Assembly (NCBI GenBank): GCA_017591395.1
Contig: WEDG01000724.1
Span: forward strand, 62,001-126,000
Source of the DNA: Schistocephalus solidus
Lineage: Eukaryota > Platyhelminthes > Cestoda > Diphyllobothriidea > Diphyllobothriidae
Reading direction: 5' to 3'
Length of the DNA: 64,000 nucleotides
Shown: one piece after another, positions 22,860 to 35,354 of the stretch
Position numbering within the stretch: the stretch's first letter is position 1
Layout: every line of letters begins with the position of its first letter
The notes under the pieces: model-generated
Databases searched by the model: none
Told to the model about the DNA's origin: nothing
The model's input: the letters and a program-made list of their open reading frames with translations, nothing else
Position numbers and translations under genes: made by a program

Positions 22860-24600
22860 TCTTAGCTTGGGAATATCACGGGGCGAAAGCGCCGTGGGTT
22901 GGAAGGTTGCCAACTGACAATTACACTCAGACCTCGCAGTCAGTCCAATGTGTGTTGTGTGGAGTGGCTGATTGGTGGTCTGAGAGTCAGGCTGCGATGG
23001 ATCTTTCTTAACGTGACTTCTGGCTATCCCACACATGTGAGATGTTAAAATTTCAACCCCTGTTTTGCAAACTCCTGGCAGGTCATGTACGTAGTACGCT
23101 TATATGAGGTCACCAACAACTGCGCCTACTTTCGCATCAGACAACTGATGGACTCGGACGGTGGTCTGATTGTGGGGTGGGGGAAGAATGTGAGGTTGAC
23201 GTCTCAGCGCATTTTCCTCATTATTAACAATCTTGCGCGCTTGAAACTATCACGGTGCACTAAAAGCCGTGGTTTGGAAGGTTGCCAACTGATGGGATAA
23301 CTTGGATCACGTGGTCAACCCAGCGTGTGTTTTGTGTGGAGTTGTTGATTGGCGGACTGAGGGTGAGGCTGTAATGGCTCCTTCTTACTGTGGCCTTTAT
23401 GGCACTCCCACTCCGTGGGATCCGAGCCAGGTGTGGTGGTACGCCCAGGGGTGGCTCCGGCCGCGCCAGCCACCTGCGCCTTCACTCGCCTCTGGTCTTC
23501 TTGACTCTGTCTTGACACCGGGCTCAGGTGGGTGAGGAGGAGAGAGTGCGTTAGCTGCAGCGCAGTTTACTATCGCTTAAAACTAATCCACTCGCAAGCC
23601 ACTGTTCCTGTACCACCATGGTATGGAGCATACGGTGGACCTCATCGAAATCGACGGTCGATCTATCGTGTGTGTGCGTGTGTGTGACGACACCTCCATG
23701 CTCTTTTCCTCACCAGCACCTACATCACATACGAACACTCCGAAAATCACATAACGCAGGCTCACAAACGACGCATCTAACGTCAATGGGAAATGTTATC
23801 CTCAGCTCCGTCTCCATTTAGCTCCTCTGCTACATGTGACTATCACGGTGCGCTAAATGCCATGGCTTAGTAGGTTGCCATCTGCCGATGGAACTCAGCC
23901 CTCGCAGTCAGCCCAGCGTGTGTTTGTGCGGAGCGCCGATCGGTGGTCTGAGATTCAGGCTGCAGTGGCTCCTTCTTAACGGGACTTCTGTGGCACTATC
24001 ACACAAGTGAGATGTGAGCCTCTCACTCCCTTTTGTGTGAAATGCTGGCGTTTGTGTTTTTGGGAGGGAAGGGAAGATTATGTATGTGACACGCGCAGAC
24101 GAATTCGGCAGGTTTATCGGTCATTGCGCCCATCCCCCAGACAGTGGCTGCGGTCTGGGAATGAGAAAAGAGATTGAGCTTGACGTCACAACGTATTTTC
24201 CTCACTATAAGCAATCTGATGCGCTTGAAGCTATCACAGTGTGCTAAAAGCTGTGGTTTGGAAGGTTGACGACTGATGGGCGGAGAGTACGGCTGTAACG
24301 GTCTCCATGTGGCCAGGTGGCCTCTATGATACTCCCACTCAGTGAAATCCGAGTCGGTGTGGCGGCACGCTTACGGCCGGCTCCGGCCGCATGCAACCTT
24401 TCTCACCTCCGGCCTTCTTGACTTGCTCATGACACTGGAGTCTAGTGTGAGGGGAGGGGCGAGTACGGTAGGTGCATCACAAGCCTATTACCACTGTAAT
24501 CTAATTCACGGGCAAGTCGGCGTCCATGTGCCAACGTCCTTTAAGGCAAATGGTGGGGGTCGTCAAAACCGACAGTCGTATTGTCACATGGCTTTGTCAC
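22860..24600 (+). repeat. Array of module C and C+B dispersed repeats
   Basis: The C module has gtgggttggaaggttgccaa, cagcgtgtgttttgtgtgga and a stretch with cactcccactccgtgggatc. It appears at about 22860-23050, 23075-23400, 23830-24030 and 24055-24300. At 23395-23665 and 24300-24600 it continues without a break into the B module (cttgactctgtcttgacacc, gtctactat-like). This shows that B and C are parts of one longer repeat. No reading frame is conserved between copies. Confidence 0.75.
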
Positions 24601-24659
24601 CAAGAGGTGAAACAGGGGGGGGGCTTGGCTAACAAAAGAAAAAGACCCTTAAAACCCAC

Positions 24660-24861
24660 CTCTTCGGCAAAAACGAAGATGTCACTGTTGAAGGACTCAG
24701 AGGACCAGACAGCGGAGTCGGTACCGAACGATGTGGACAGGTGCAGGCTGTCGTTAGGGAGGCTGTTCCCTGAGGAACGAGAAACATTCCGGTCCCGTGG
24801 TGTGCAGGTTGCAAGCTCACACTTCTCAAAGATTAGTGTGAGAAGTGGGTATAGCGGATGA
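24660..24861 (-). CDS. meis: MEIS/homothorax-class gene, exon for the first half of the MEIS domain
   Basis: This minus-strand exon has 202 nt (1 nt plus 67 codons). The acceptor is a pyrimidine run ending ctacag and the donor is gtgggt. It carries the family signature [20 protein letters not shown] followed by PRD, then [16 protein letters not shown]. In characterised MEIS/HTH proteins this N-terminal block binds PBX/EXD partners and promotes their nuclear localisation. Between PRD and SSESFN there are about 25 residues rich in Ser/Asn/Asp, where most family members have only about 6, so this looks like a lineage-specific loop insertion that keeps the frame. The exon begins in phase 2 and ends in phase 0, matching its neighbours. 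PREP/PKNOX was considered as an alternative, but the [12 protein letters not shown] block and the later HELCDNFC block read as MEIS/HTH. Confidence 0.95.
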
Positions 24862-26634
24862 CTGTAGATAGGAAAAAGAAACGTTGTCACTACATGTGTG
24901 CGCTTAATTTATAGAAAGGTAGGTTAAATAATCAAATTTTAGGCCTGTTGGGTCTTCCTCGCTGCTATCGTTCACTAACTGTCAGTAAGGCAAACCAAAG
25001 TACCCATTTGTTCGCACAAATGGCTCAGAGGGAAGAAGGGAGGGATTGAGGGGCAGAGGCGATGGCAAACATCTCTTCTTCAGCAAAGACAGCAGATTGG
25101 AGCTAGTCTCGCAACACCCGCATTCTTGTCGTGCACACGACCCGTCAACGACAACCAACGGCGCGTCAAAATCTGTCACCCATCAGAATCACTTCAGTTG
25201 CGTCTCTAATGCGTTATTTCCTTTTAAGGGTGGCAAAAAATAGTTCAATTGGCCATGCTACGTTCTTTTTAATCCTGCGGTTAAAGGAGGGTTCACTCGC
25301 ACTTCATACTCAGGGTTACAGACAACGCATTCCAAATGCAGATGTCACAGTTGAAACGAACTTCAGACCTCTGCTTACTTTACCCGAGGGAGGAATAACA
25401 CACAGTTAGACAGCCAACTGTATTGACATTTGGCGAATGGACCAATCATTCGTGCTGCTCTCCGTGGAGGAGGACAAGAAGAAGAAGAAGAAGAAGAAGA
25501 AGAAGAAGGAGGAGGAGGAGAGGAGGAGGAGGAGGAGGAGAAGGAGGAGGAGGAAGGAGGAGGAGGAGGAGGAGGAGGAGGAGGAGGAGGGAGGAGGAGG
25601 AGGAGGAGGGAGGAGGAGGAGGGAGGAGGAGGGAGGAGGAGGGAGGAGGAGGAGGAGGAGGAGGAGGAGGAGGGAGGAGGAGGAGGAGGAGGAGGAGGAG
25701 GAGGAGGAGGAGGAGGAGGAGGAGGAGGAGGAGGAGGAGGAGGAGGAGGAGGAGGAGGAGGAGGAGGAGGAGGATAAGTAGGGGGCAAAGCCATAAATAA
25801 GTGCCGTTTTCCTCAGTGACACTGAACTTCCCCGAATTTAATTTGTGCTGCGAAAGGGACTTAAAGTAGGAGTAACTCAATCAACGCCCAAATATAACGA
25901 CCCCGAGTCGGTTATGCCCGAGTATGTGCTCGTACTGCTCAGCCCTTCAGCCCTGGTTAAATTAGACATTCGATCGCTCTTATGTACTGCTGGTAGCAAG
26001 GCCGAGAGCGAGAGAGAGAGAGAGAGAGAGATTCCTCCTCCTCTGCCTCGTGCAGCGTGCCTATGAGTCAGTGGGAGACGCGGCGTGACGGCTTTTGGAC
26101 ATACGCTCTCACATGAACTACGCGCCCACGAACATCCACCCCTCTCCACCCCCCCCCCCCCCCCACCCGACGCCTTCATCGCTGGCCCTCGATGGACCCT
26201 GCCATTCCACTCATGCCATCCGGTGGAGGGGATGAGGTGGGGGGGGGGTTGAGGGAACGCTGGCGGCATTTCGCGCACTGACGCGTCGCATGCGTTAGAT
26301 AGCGCCAACGGTAGCAGGAAGGGGTGGAGTGAAAGCCGTACACACGCGCTCGAGTCTCTGGTATATCCACAATCCGGGTAAGCGTAGAATGCGAATACCT
26401 CCTAAAGAAAGACACTTGGGCACTCGGGCAATGCAAGGGAGAATAAAGTTCGGGGGTACGCATGCCTTAAGCGTTGGGCGCTGGCAAAGTAAACCATGCG
26501 CTTGCCAGCGGGAGTGGGAACGGTTTAAATAAGGGGACCAACTGTGACTACGGGATGGCTGGCATAGGAGTAGGTGTAGAGGGCGGGAAATGCTAAAAGG
26601 TGCAAGATAAGTGTTCAAAAGAGGCGACACTTAC
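24862..26634 (-). other. MEIS intron of 1.8 kb with long purine tract
   Basis: This intron joins the N-terminal exon to the first MEIS-domain exon; the phases on its two sides (2 and 1) match. Its main feature is a 299-nt tract with only purines on the plus strand (25476-25774), followed by a short AG run (26013-26030) and a poly-C run near 26151. No other coding signal was seen. Confidence 0.8.
25476..25774 (+). repeat. 299-nt pure purine (GAA/GGA)n tract
   Basis: Every base on the plus strand from 25476 to 25774 is A or G. It starts as (GAA)n and changes into (GGA)n with AGGGAGG interruptions. It lies inside the 1.8-kb MEIS intron, so the transcript carries a 299-nt pyrimidine run. The long frames here (poly-Glu, poly-Arg, poly-Gly) are artefacts. 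Confidence 0.95.
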
Positions 26635-27290
26635 TCATAGATAGCCTGTCGGGAGGACATTGGCGACATATCGTAGGAGGAGGAGGATACGGAGGGCGGA
26701 TCGGAGACTCCTGATAGAGGCTGCTGCATGGAGGATGGTATGCGAGACATGGCACCCATTGGGTCCATCAGAGGAGTTCGAGCCTGTGGTGACGGACCGC
26801 TGGTGGAGGAGGAGGACGGCGCCTGTGCACCCGCTAGGTAGGGGTGGGGGGAATAGAGGGTACCAGATGGGGCCGCTGGGTGTGGAGGCGGAGGTGACGG
26901 CCGGGTGCTTGCAGCTGGACCCTCTGAGGTGACGTACATCCCGCCGCCTTCCTGATGTCGATTTGTGGGCTCCATGAATCGACCATTCTGTTGGGCGTGC
27001 GGAGAGACATCCATTTTGCCACTGCCACTGTTGTTGCTACTGTTGTTGCCCGAGTCCATCCTACTTCGGCGTGGTTGGGGCACGGACTGTGGGATTGGGG
27101 GCTGCTGCTGCGGTTCGAGATTTGCGGAACCGCTGTGCGGGGGAAGCGTGCCTGAACTGCAACTGCCACTGCTGTTCAGAGTTCCTTCTGCAAACGTCTG
27201 CTCATCGGTTCCGTCTACTGAGGAGACCGCAGCACCGGGCAGGGGAGACGAGTGGGATGCTGGCAGTGACGGGGCCTCCGCAGGGGAACT
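26635..27290 (-). CDS. meis: MEIS/homothorax-class gene, exon encoding the N-terminal region (first exon recognised)
   Basis: This minus-strand exon has 656 nt (218 codons plus 2 nt). It follows a ccctag acceptor and ends at a strong gtaagt donor after ...SSRQAIY. The split codon GA|T is completed by the next exon to give D, so the join reads QAIY-D-HPLYPLL, the start of the MEIS domain. The encoded part is low complexity, rich in Ser, Pro, Gly, Asn and Gln, as is usual for MEIS N-termini. An in-frame TAG overlaps the acceptor, so the frame is closed upstream. Translation may enter from an upstream exon in phase 0, or start inside this exon at the ATG at 27059-27057 (A at -3, G at +4), which gives MDSGNNSS. 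MEIS proteins are nuclear TALE homeodomain factors that bind PBX/Extradenticle partners and DNA. Identification rests on the exact fit to the following exons; the N-terminal sequence alone would not identify it. Confidence 0.8.
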
Positions 27291-28029
27291 CTAGGGTCAG
27301 ATGGAAGCAGTCCTATCAATTCACCGGCACGCAGTTCAACCCTACACATACAGTCAACTGTAATCTCTACAAGTTCAGTTCCGAAGACTTAATTTCAAGC
27401 TTTAAAATACCTTCCGGCCAAATTGCTTGTTTATTAATCGTGGCACGGATCACACCAAAAGTAAAAGGCGATTTCGGAGGAAAAAATTACGTCGATATGA
27501 CAGTTTCCATTTGTTTGACGCTCTGTAATGCAGGTGGCTTCGCGCTAAATTCCACAGAACTAAAAATTAGAGTTGAGATTGAGATTAACGGTAAAATTTG
27601 GTTTAGAGTTAGTGTCGGGGGTGGGGCATGGGAATAGGGACTCTTTCTGATATGTAGCGCAATGTATTACGTGGGGCGTTCCTGATCCCCTGTTCTGATG
27701 TTGTAGTCTCATAAATGGTTCCAACCGGTTCTGACTCTTCTTGGCCGCGCTCGATTATCGCTCACATGAGTGCTTTCCGAAGACTTCATCTTGTTAACTC
27801 ACGGTCTATAAACAGGGTTGGTCCCTGTCATTGACTAGACAAAAGGGGGTAATGGTCTCGGCACAACCATTATACCCGTCTTAGTCAAACGCTAAAGTGT
27901 TTAGCTGACACAATTACACACAGTAAATCGACTTTTGGTAGGCACCTTCGAGCCAGGTGGGCACGAAGATAAATCGTGTGAGGACCACCACCTAGACCTG
28001 CAGCTGCAACCTTGCAGGCAGTCACACTG

Positions 28030-28170
28030 GAACAGGCCAAGACAAGGTAGACTGGAGTGGCTATTTCTGGTTTATACGTAGTCATCAGTCAGCCCTACCC
28101 AACCTCGGATATGGGGCACCTGAGGCTCCAACTCGCACGAAACCCTGAGCCATGGGCTCGTTGGCCCATC
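28030..28170 (-). mobile_element. Family-A SINE, minus strand, partial
   Basis: The reverse complement shows the tail (gcctagtct-like end, then the gccagaaata-like motif), then a degraded B box and an A box near gagcccatggctc. The copy is diverged. Confidence 0.6.
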
Positions 28171-28589
28171 GGTTGCATTCTGGCCTACTAACAATGGCAG
28201 ATGGATCCATGCAGACGGGACGTTTACTTATTTCAGCCACTGTGTTCCCACCTACCTCTAGTCGTCTTGGCAGGCAAACGTAAAAACCGTTTTTTGTTCA
28301 AAAAGGCAAGATGATGTGAGGTGAAAGCAGCGTCAACGCAGACTAAATTAACTTCTTAGCATCTGGGTGGGAAACGAGGATAGTATTCTTTACGGGTGAT
28401 ATATCTGTTCATTCCGACATGTTTTCACTGCTACAGCACCTCTCGGAAGACTGCCAAGAAGAACCATGATCCTCTGTGTGAATAACTCACTTGGCAGTGG
28501 TCTTTATAGCACAAGGGTGCAACGTAGCTTTGTCACGACATAGCAGGGAGCGGGAAGGGGGTAATAGGAAATGTTTGTAGGGCGATAGT

Positions 28590-29435
28590 TGAGGGCATGG
28601 GTACACCACGTGGACGTATGTTCGCATATACACGTCAATTCGACAGTCATAGGCCGATGATGTCCGCCATATGCGCAACAGATGGGTGGTGCAGGGACGG
28701 TGACTTGTGCGCAAATTAGTTTTAAGTGATATCTAACTTGCATTGCATCTACCACACTCCCTCTTTCCTTACCCGTCTATGCCTGGTGTCAAGACAATGT
28801 CAAGAAGACCGGAGGCGGGGTCGGGCGCAGGAGAATCAAACACCACCATACCCATAAATGGCAACAGTAGGTGATGCGGCATGAGCCAGCACCTACGCAT
28901 GCCCATGTTCGAGGCGTGCACCCTCATGTTCGGCATTTATTATGGGACCACATCCCAAATAATAATAATAACGCCTGCCGTACCCTAATTTGGTCCCCGT
29001 GTTGCGCACAAACGCACGCACTGGACTGACCACGCGGTCCGAGTTATCCCGTCAGTTGGCAACCTTCCAAACCACGGCTTTTAGCGCACCGTGATAGGTT
29101 CAAGCGCGTCAGATTGTTTATAGTGAGGAAAAGTGCACTGATCCGTCAAACTTAATCCCTCCCCCATCCCCACAATCAGACTAACGTCCAAGCCGGTCAG
29201 CTGTCGGATGTGAGAGTGGGTGCATATGCTAATGGGTCGGCGTGCCCGTCTGCGCGCGCCACAGCACGACCTGGTCCCCATATTGCACACCCCAGGATTC
29301 ACTAAACCAGGGGCTACGGAGGAGCCATCGCCGTCTGACTCCCACTCAACTGGTCAGCCACTCAACGCACAGCACCCACTAGGTCGACGGCATGGTTTGG
29401 TGTAAACGTCAGATTGTCAGCCTTCCAAGCCATCC
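28590..29435 (-). repeat. Composite module B+C repeat, minus strand
   Basis: The B part spans about 28590-29040 (gtcaagaagaccggaggcgg; ttattatgggaccacatccc). The C part follows at 29041-29435 (gttggcaaccttccaaacca, and a second echo near 29330). Both are in reverse orientation, with the same B-C adjacency as at 23 kb and 62 kb. Confidence 0.75.
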
Positions 29436-29496
29436 ATTCATCCATTCCATCCCCTGGAGCGCGGCGTTCCGAGATTGAACGCAGCTTCGTCGTTGG

Positions 29497-30062
<566 letters not shown>

Positions 30063-30235
30063 GTCACGAGATGGCGTCGCTACCAACCATGACAGCAGTA
30101 TTCACGCTTGTAAAACCCTATTAAGATACACTGAGCCCAGTGCGTGCGTGCATTTGCGCGTGGGACGCATCGCACAGGAACGTACACACACTCACACGTG
30201 CCGTACAGGCAAGCCCGTGTGTGTGTGTGCCCATT

Positions 30236-30897
30236 AAGTGCCCCCTAAACGGGCCACGTCGTAGATGCGATGGACCAACACGGGGGCCACATCAGGGCAT
30301 GGCAGGCGTTATTCGGGTAGCACTCCCATAACCAATGCCGGAGATGGGGGGTGTGGTGGCACGCCTAGGGGTCCTGGCCGCACCAGCCACTTGTGCCGTC
30401 TCCCATCTCCGGTTTTCTTGACTCTGTCTTGACACCGGGCATAGGTGGGGGAGGAGGAGAGAGTATGGTAGATGCTGCGCAAGTCTACTATCACTTTAAT
30501 CGAAATCACGCGCAAGTCACCGCCCCTGCACCATCCTTCCGTGGAGCATACGGTGGACATCGTCGGACTACGACGGTCGAACTTTCGTGCCCACAAAATG
30601 GGCCGCATAGGGGTGCGTAGGCCCAACGTGGGCACGCGTAGGTGCGGGCTCATACCACACCACCCACTGTTGTCATGTTATGGCTATGGTGGAATATGAT
30701 TCACCTGCGCCCGACCCCACCTCCGGTCTTCTTGACAATATCTCGACACCGGGCACAAGCGTAAGGTAAGAGTGAGTGCGGTAGATGCAGTGCAAGTCTA
30801 CTAGTACTTAAAACTAATTTGCGCCCAAGTCACTGTTCCAGCACCGCCATTCTGTGGAGCATACGGTAGACGTCGTGGATCTACGACGGTCGAACTG
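30236..30897 (+). repeat. Two tandem module-B repeats
   Basis: A full copy spans 30236-30595 (gccccctaaacgggccacgt to actacgacggtcgaactttc). A second copy lacking the 5' part follows to about 30897 (ctccggtcttcttgacaata; gcatacggtagacgtcgtgg). Confidence 0.8.
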
Positions 30898-31330
30898 AGG
30901 AGTGACGAGGGTGAGAGACAGTCTTTCGCGGGAAGAGAGCGCGTGACAACGGCATCCGTCGCACTACTTTGAGTTGGCCACCCCCGCCCTCTCACACGCA
31001 CACACCGCACGCACGCGTCGAACGGCGTTGGCATGTGGTTGGTTGTCCGAGAGCTGACTATCTGCTGCCGCCTGTCAGACTCGGTCACACGTGCGCACGC
31101 ATGCTGTCTCCTGCGCAATGGCGAAGGCCGCTGAAAGTTAACTTTTCCGCAGCGCGAGCTCATGGGGGTGGCGAGTCTGTGAGTGGGGGACGGAGGTAGG
31201 GGGCTGCCCCGGAGCACCGTTACTGTTGTTGCTCTCGCCGGTCTGTAGGGTTGCCGACTGGGCAGTGATTCATCTCTGTGCGTCCTCCTCCTCCTCCTCC
31301 TCTGCCGTACGGAAACAAAAACCTCCCGGC

Positions 31331-34200
31331 GGCCGAATGGCCGGGCATAACGCGTTGGGTCTGAAATGTCGCTTCGCAGTCGTCTTGGTCTAACGACTGA
31401 CAAGGTCTGACAACAACGATCGTCGGGCTAACTGGCGCACGTTCGCAAGGAAAGTTGAAGGGCGAGGAGAAACAAGAACACCCAGAGAAAGCTCAGCCCG
31501 TTCTAGAGCCTTCACGTTCCACTGCCAAAATATAAAAATGGGACTGCCTGGAATTATAATCGAATGGCCAGAATGGCCTTTTCCAACTAATTTACCGAAG
31601 AAATCGGAACTCAGAGCCTGATCGGTAGGCTATTACACATAATGACCGACTGGGCTTGGGCCCTAACTGTGACGGTGGCCTCTAGCCCAGTAATGGCGCA
31701 CTTCGGTTATTGATTATTCATCGGTATTCGACTGCCTGTGTACACGCCAATAGGTGTTGCTCCGTCCTACAATTACAGCACAGCGCGTGCAGTTGTGACC
31801 CATTTGGGTAGAACAATCAGCTTAATTATTAATGGATCTCGGCTCGAGTGCCGGGTTCTCCTACTTTGGAGTGCGGAAGTGGTGAGCTAACGGCAAATGA
31901 GCCCGAAATTGTCATTATGGTCTCCTCTACTGTATAGTGTGTCTCTTCTAGCCCCAATCTGGATGCCCTAGAAAATAGGAGGAACGGCAGTGGAGAAGGC
32001 TCAAAGGAATAATTTATGACGGCAGCCTGTTTAACTGTTTACGTATGCCTACTTAGTGCTTGTCACTAAGTATCAGTCTTCTATTACTGGGAGAATAATT
32101 TGGTGAACCCGTTCTGGTCCAAAAATTTTTTCTGCAGCGGCGCTGCAGATTGCGTGACCAAGGGGACAAAACCTTGTGATATACATCCAAATAGACAGTT
32201 TACAGTACCCTTAATATTGGGCATTTTCATTGTCCACCTAAATTGTTGCATTAAAAGGTCCATGCTCACATATACTGTCTTTTTGCATTACATTATCGAC
32301 GAAAATATTGCATTCTTGGGCGGAAATCAGAAGTATTCAATATTCGGATGATTTACTATGCTGATAACTGTATGTCTGTCTGTCGTAAAATACGTACTGA
32401 AGTTTGCAGACAATTGTTCATTTTGCAAGCCTTCCACAAAAACGTTAAAATGTCAACTAATACGTGGCCATTTAAATCTTTGATTAAAGAAGCTTTGGCG
32501 CTGTTTACATTCGGATAATATTTAACTTAGAAACATAAGGGACACATCGTTAGCCATCAGCGATAGATGTCCATATTCGTATAGTCGATCCGTCGAAAAT
32601 CCTGCGCATAGCATGAAACTTTAAACCAAATAAATCACAATAGGCCCACAACAAATAAAAAAAGAATTTCTTCATTTGTAATTGAAAATTATCAGTGTTA
32701 GTCAGGGAAGTATTTGAACGGGCAAAATTATTTCATGCTCCTATTGCCTTTTCTTTGGAGAGTGATGAAGTAGATGGGTATTTATCTGTGAAACAGTCTA
32801 GCAAAGCACTCTTTAAAGGGAACGTCGCTAAGAGGAGATGTTGCATGTGATCATGTGATTTATCATCACACGCCTTCGACGTGGGCATTCACTTGCTTCC
32901 TGATGTGCTTTCGAGCTTGTATGGGCCAATAGCTATGAACCAAACGGTCTACAGGGAAAAAAATACCGTCCAACAACTGACTGTGCAAGCCTTCAAAAGC
33001 TGCATTATAATGAATACTTTGAGAACCAAAAACCACAGAAAAATATCTTCGGAAAATCGACTGAATGTACCGAACACCACAAAGCATCCAGTAGCATTTC
33101 AAGGACACCTGCAGATTCTTCCGTCGTCAGATAGTACAGAGAAATTATATGGAGGGAAATATTCTACTTAAATAGCCAAATCGTAAGCTTGTATTTGCGT
33201 TTGCTTATTATATTTGCACTTTTGAAATGTGGTCTTATGCAACGACAGACAGGGAATCAGATAAAATCATCTATGCTCTAGTCGACTGTATACCCCAGTA
33301 CAGGAATGCAATATTTTGTCTCTCGATTCTACACAACATTCTGAAAAATATATTTTTCTTAATTAAGCAGTTGTCTGGTACTAATTCTTGAGGAATATTT
33401 ACCCCGAGAATTGCCTTAAAGCGTTCTTTTAAACCTTTCTATGCTTAGGAATCCTCACTTACTATTTTTTTTGTCTGGGCACAGTAAGTTTACACATTTT
33501 ACATATATATTTTCACGTTTTAAGAATTTAATTTAAAAAATGTTATTTCTAACAAGAGCAGTATTACAAAGAATATTTTTTGTTTTTTTTCTGAACTGGA
33601 GACAGTGAAGATGCACCCATTTTCGGTTTTTGTTCACCTGCTATACATTTTCCTTGGTAAGATCAACAGTTAAATATCAGCTGCGTGTAACCGTAGTGCG
33701 GGGTTTACGAAACGACACCTAGACGTCTTGTTGTGCTAATTATGGTAATATCAACCTTTGAATACAAGGACGATGGTAGCGGTGTTCGACAAGTAGGTCC
33801 TTCAAGCCGGTACCTCATGAGAACCAAATATTTCACATCCGTTTCACAATGCTTTCTCTTAACACCCTGAAGGTAATTATGAAATTATTTCAGGGGGCAG
33901 GCAGGATAAGTAATTGGGAATCTTTGCAGGTTTATGAAGGTCAATTCTTTCAGAGAGGCAGACAATACTGATCATTTTTAAAAAATCTAAAGTTAAAGCT
34001 TGAATTATCAGCTTTTAGCAAGTGTAATTAGCAAAAAGTACCTATGGGACGACGGTAGTGCGTCAATTTTTTTTAAAAAAGAAAAGAGTATGATTGAGTG
34101 TAAGTACCACAAATCCAAATTTTATTACAAACAGCTATGATAGTTAGACGGCCATCATTTCTCGATAATTTCAAAGAGAACTTGATTGGGGAAATAAGCA
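31331..34200. other. Unique AT-rich stretch without recognised genes
   Basis: Apart from a very decayed family-A SINE near 31830-31930, I see no repeat family or exon. Small frames at 32100-32351 and 32881-33171 have no recognisable motif. Confidence 0.5.
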
Positions 34201-34212
34201 TCAGAGAGACCT

Positions 34213-34216
<4 letters not shown>

Positions 34217-34296
<80 letters not shown>
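34217..34296. repeat. (CT)n microsatellite
   Basis: A pure CT run of about 80 nt in otherwise unique AT-rich sequence. Confidence 0.95.
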
Positions 34297-34299
<3 letters not shown>

Positions 34300-35049
34300 C
34301 TTAGTTCTACACCAGTGGGTTGTCCAAGCCGAGCTTTTGCGTGGCAGACACGGACATGGCTCTCACAAAACAGTAGGGTGCCATAGAAGTCACATTAGAA
34401 AGGAACCATTGCGGTCGGATTCGAAAGCTACAAGAAAACCGAGTTATTCCGCGAACGGAAAATCTTCCCACCTAGGGTGTTGGACAATTATGCGAGGACC
34501 TGTCCTGAGAAAAAGTGCATAAGTATCACCACCCATGCGACAGCGGTTTGGTTTGACTTAACCACGCACCTGAGCGCAGTAATCACAATATGCACAGGAC
34601 AGTCGATCTCCTAAGACAAGCAGGGAGAAGCCGGTCAAGCAGACATGGCGATGGAAAAACTTTCACCAGGCCCGTAAATTCTTGCACTCGTACTCGGTAT
34701 GGCTGTAATCATTCCAACCCATTCTCTTCGCCATTGATGAAGATCGAATACCGAAAGTTAAACAACCAGGTTCATGTCTTGACAAACGGTGTCGAGCCAG
34801 GGTCTGAGTTGACACCATCTGCAACGTCTCCCATTGGGTAACGGTATCCGCTTTGGTGGAAGTAACACTGAGCTTGCAAGGCGAACGACAAATGACGTGC
34901 CCAAACCACCTCAGTCGTCTTTCTGGGATATCTTGGGACGTCCATTTGATGTTATCGCAACGCGTGCGGACTGTTAGTGTACTTCATTCGAAGGGTAGTT
35001 CTCAAGCAGTGGTGGTCAAATACCTCCAGTTTTCGCTCGTATTCCACGC

Positions 35050-35345
35050 GCACGACAGTTCGACCGTCGTAGTTTGACTATGTCCACCGTATGCTCCACG
35101 GAAGGGTGGTGCAGTGTCGATGACTTGCGCGTGATTTAGTTTAAAGTGATAGTAGACTTGCGCTGCGTCTACCGCACTCTCTCCTCCTGCCCCACCTGAG
35201 CCCGGTGTCAAGACAGAGTTAAGAAGACCGAAGGCGGGAGAGGGTGCAAGTGGCTGGCGCGTCCAGAGCCGCCCCTGGGCGTACCACAACACCTGGTGCG
35301 GATCCCACGGATGGAGATGGAGATGTCGTGTCAGATCCATAGGCA
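35050..35345 (-). repeat. Module-B repeat, minus strand, 5'-truncated
   Basis: Pieces seen are gttcgaccgtcgtagtttga, gatagtagacttgcgctgcg and caagacagagttaagaagac. It abuts a minus-strand LINE fragment at about 35355. Confidence 0.75.
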
Positions 35346-35354
35346 CTTTTTAAG

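Larger units (their letters stand above)
15314..24659 (-). other. MEIS intron of 9.3 kb
   Basis: This intron holds SINE pieces (15553-15933), a CT microsatellite, a broken APE-type LINE (about 19660-22668, plus strand) and a run of module C/B repeats (22860-24600). Between 16.1 and 19.6 kb I see no identified gene. There is a Ser/Pro-rich plus-strand frame near 18.0 kb and an unidentified frame at 16486-16788. Most of the intron's length is explained by inserted elements. Confidence 0.75.

Noticed and set aside
25375..25880. Long poly-Pro/Ser/Leu and poly-Glu/Gly/Arg frames
   Set aside because: They are readings of the 299-nt purine tract inside an intron.
30801..31403. 200-codon Arg/Ser-rich minus-strand frame
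   Set aside because: It starts in GC-rich unique sequence and runs into a module-B repeat; no domain, splice logic or conservation clue supports it.
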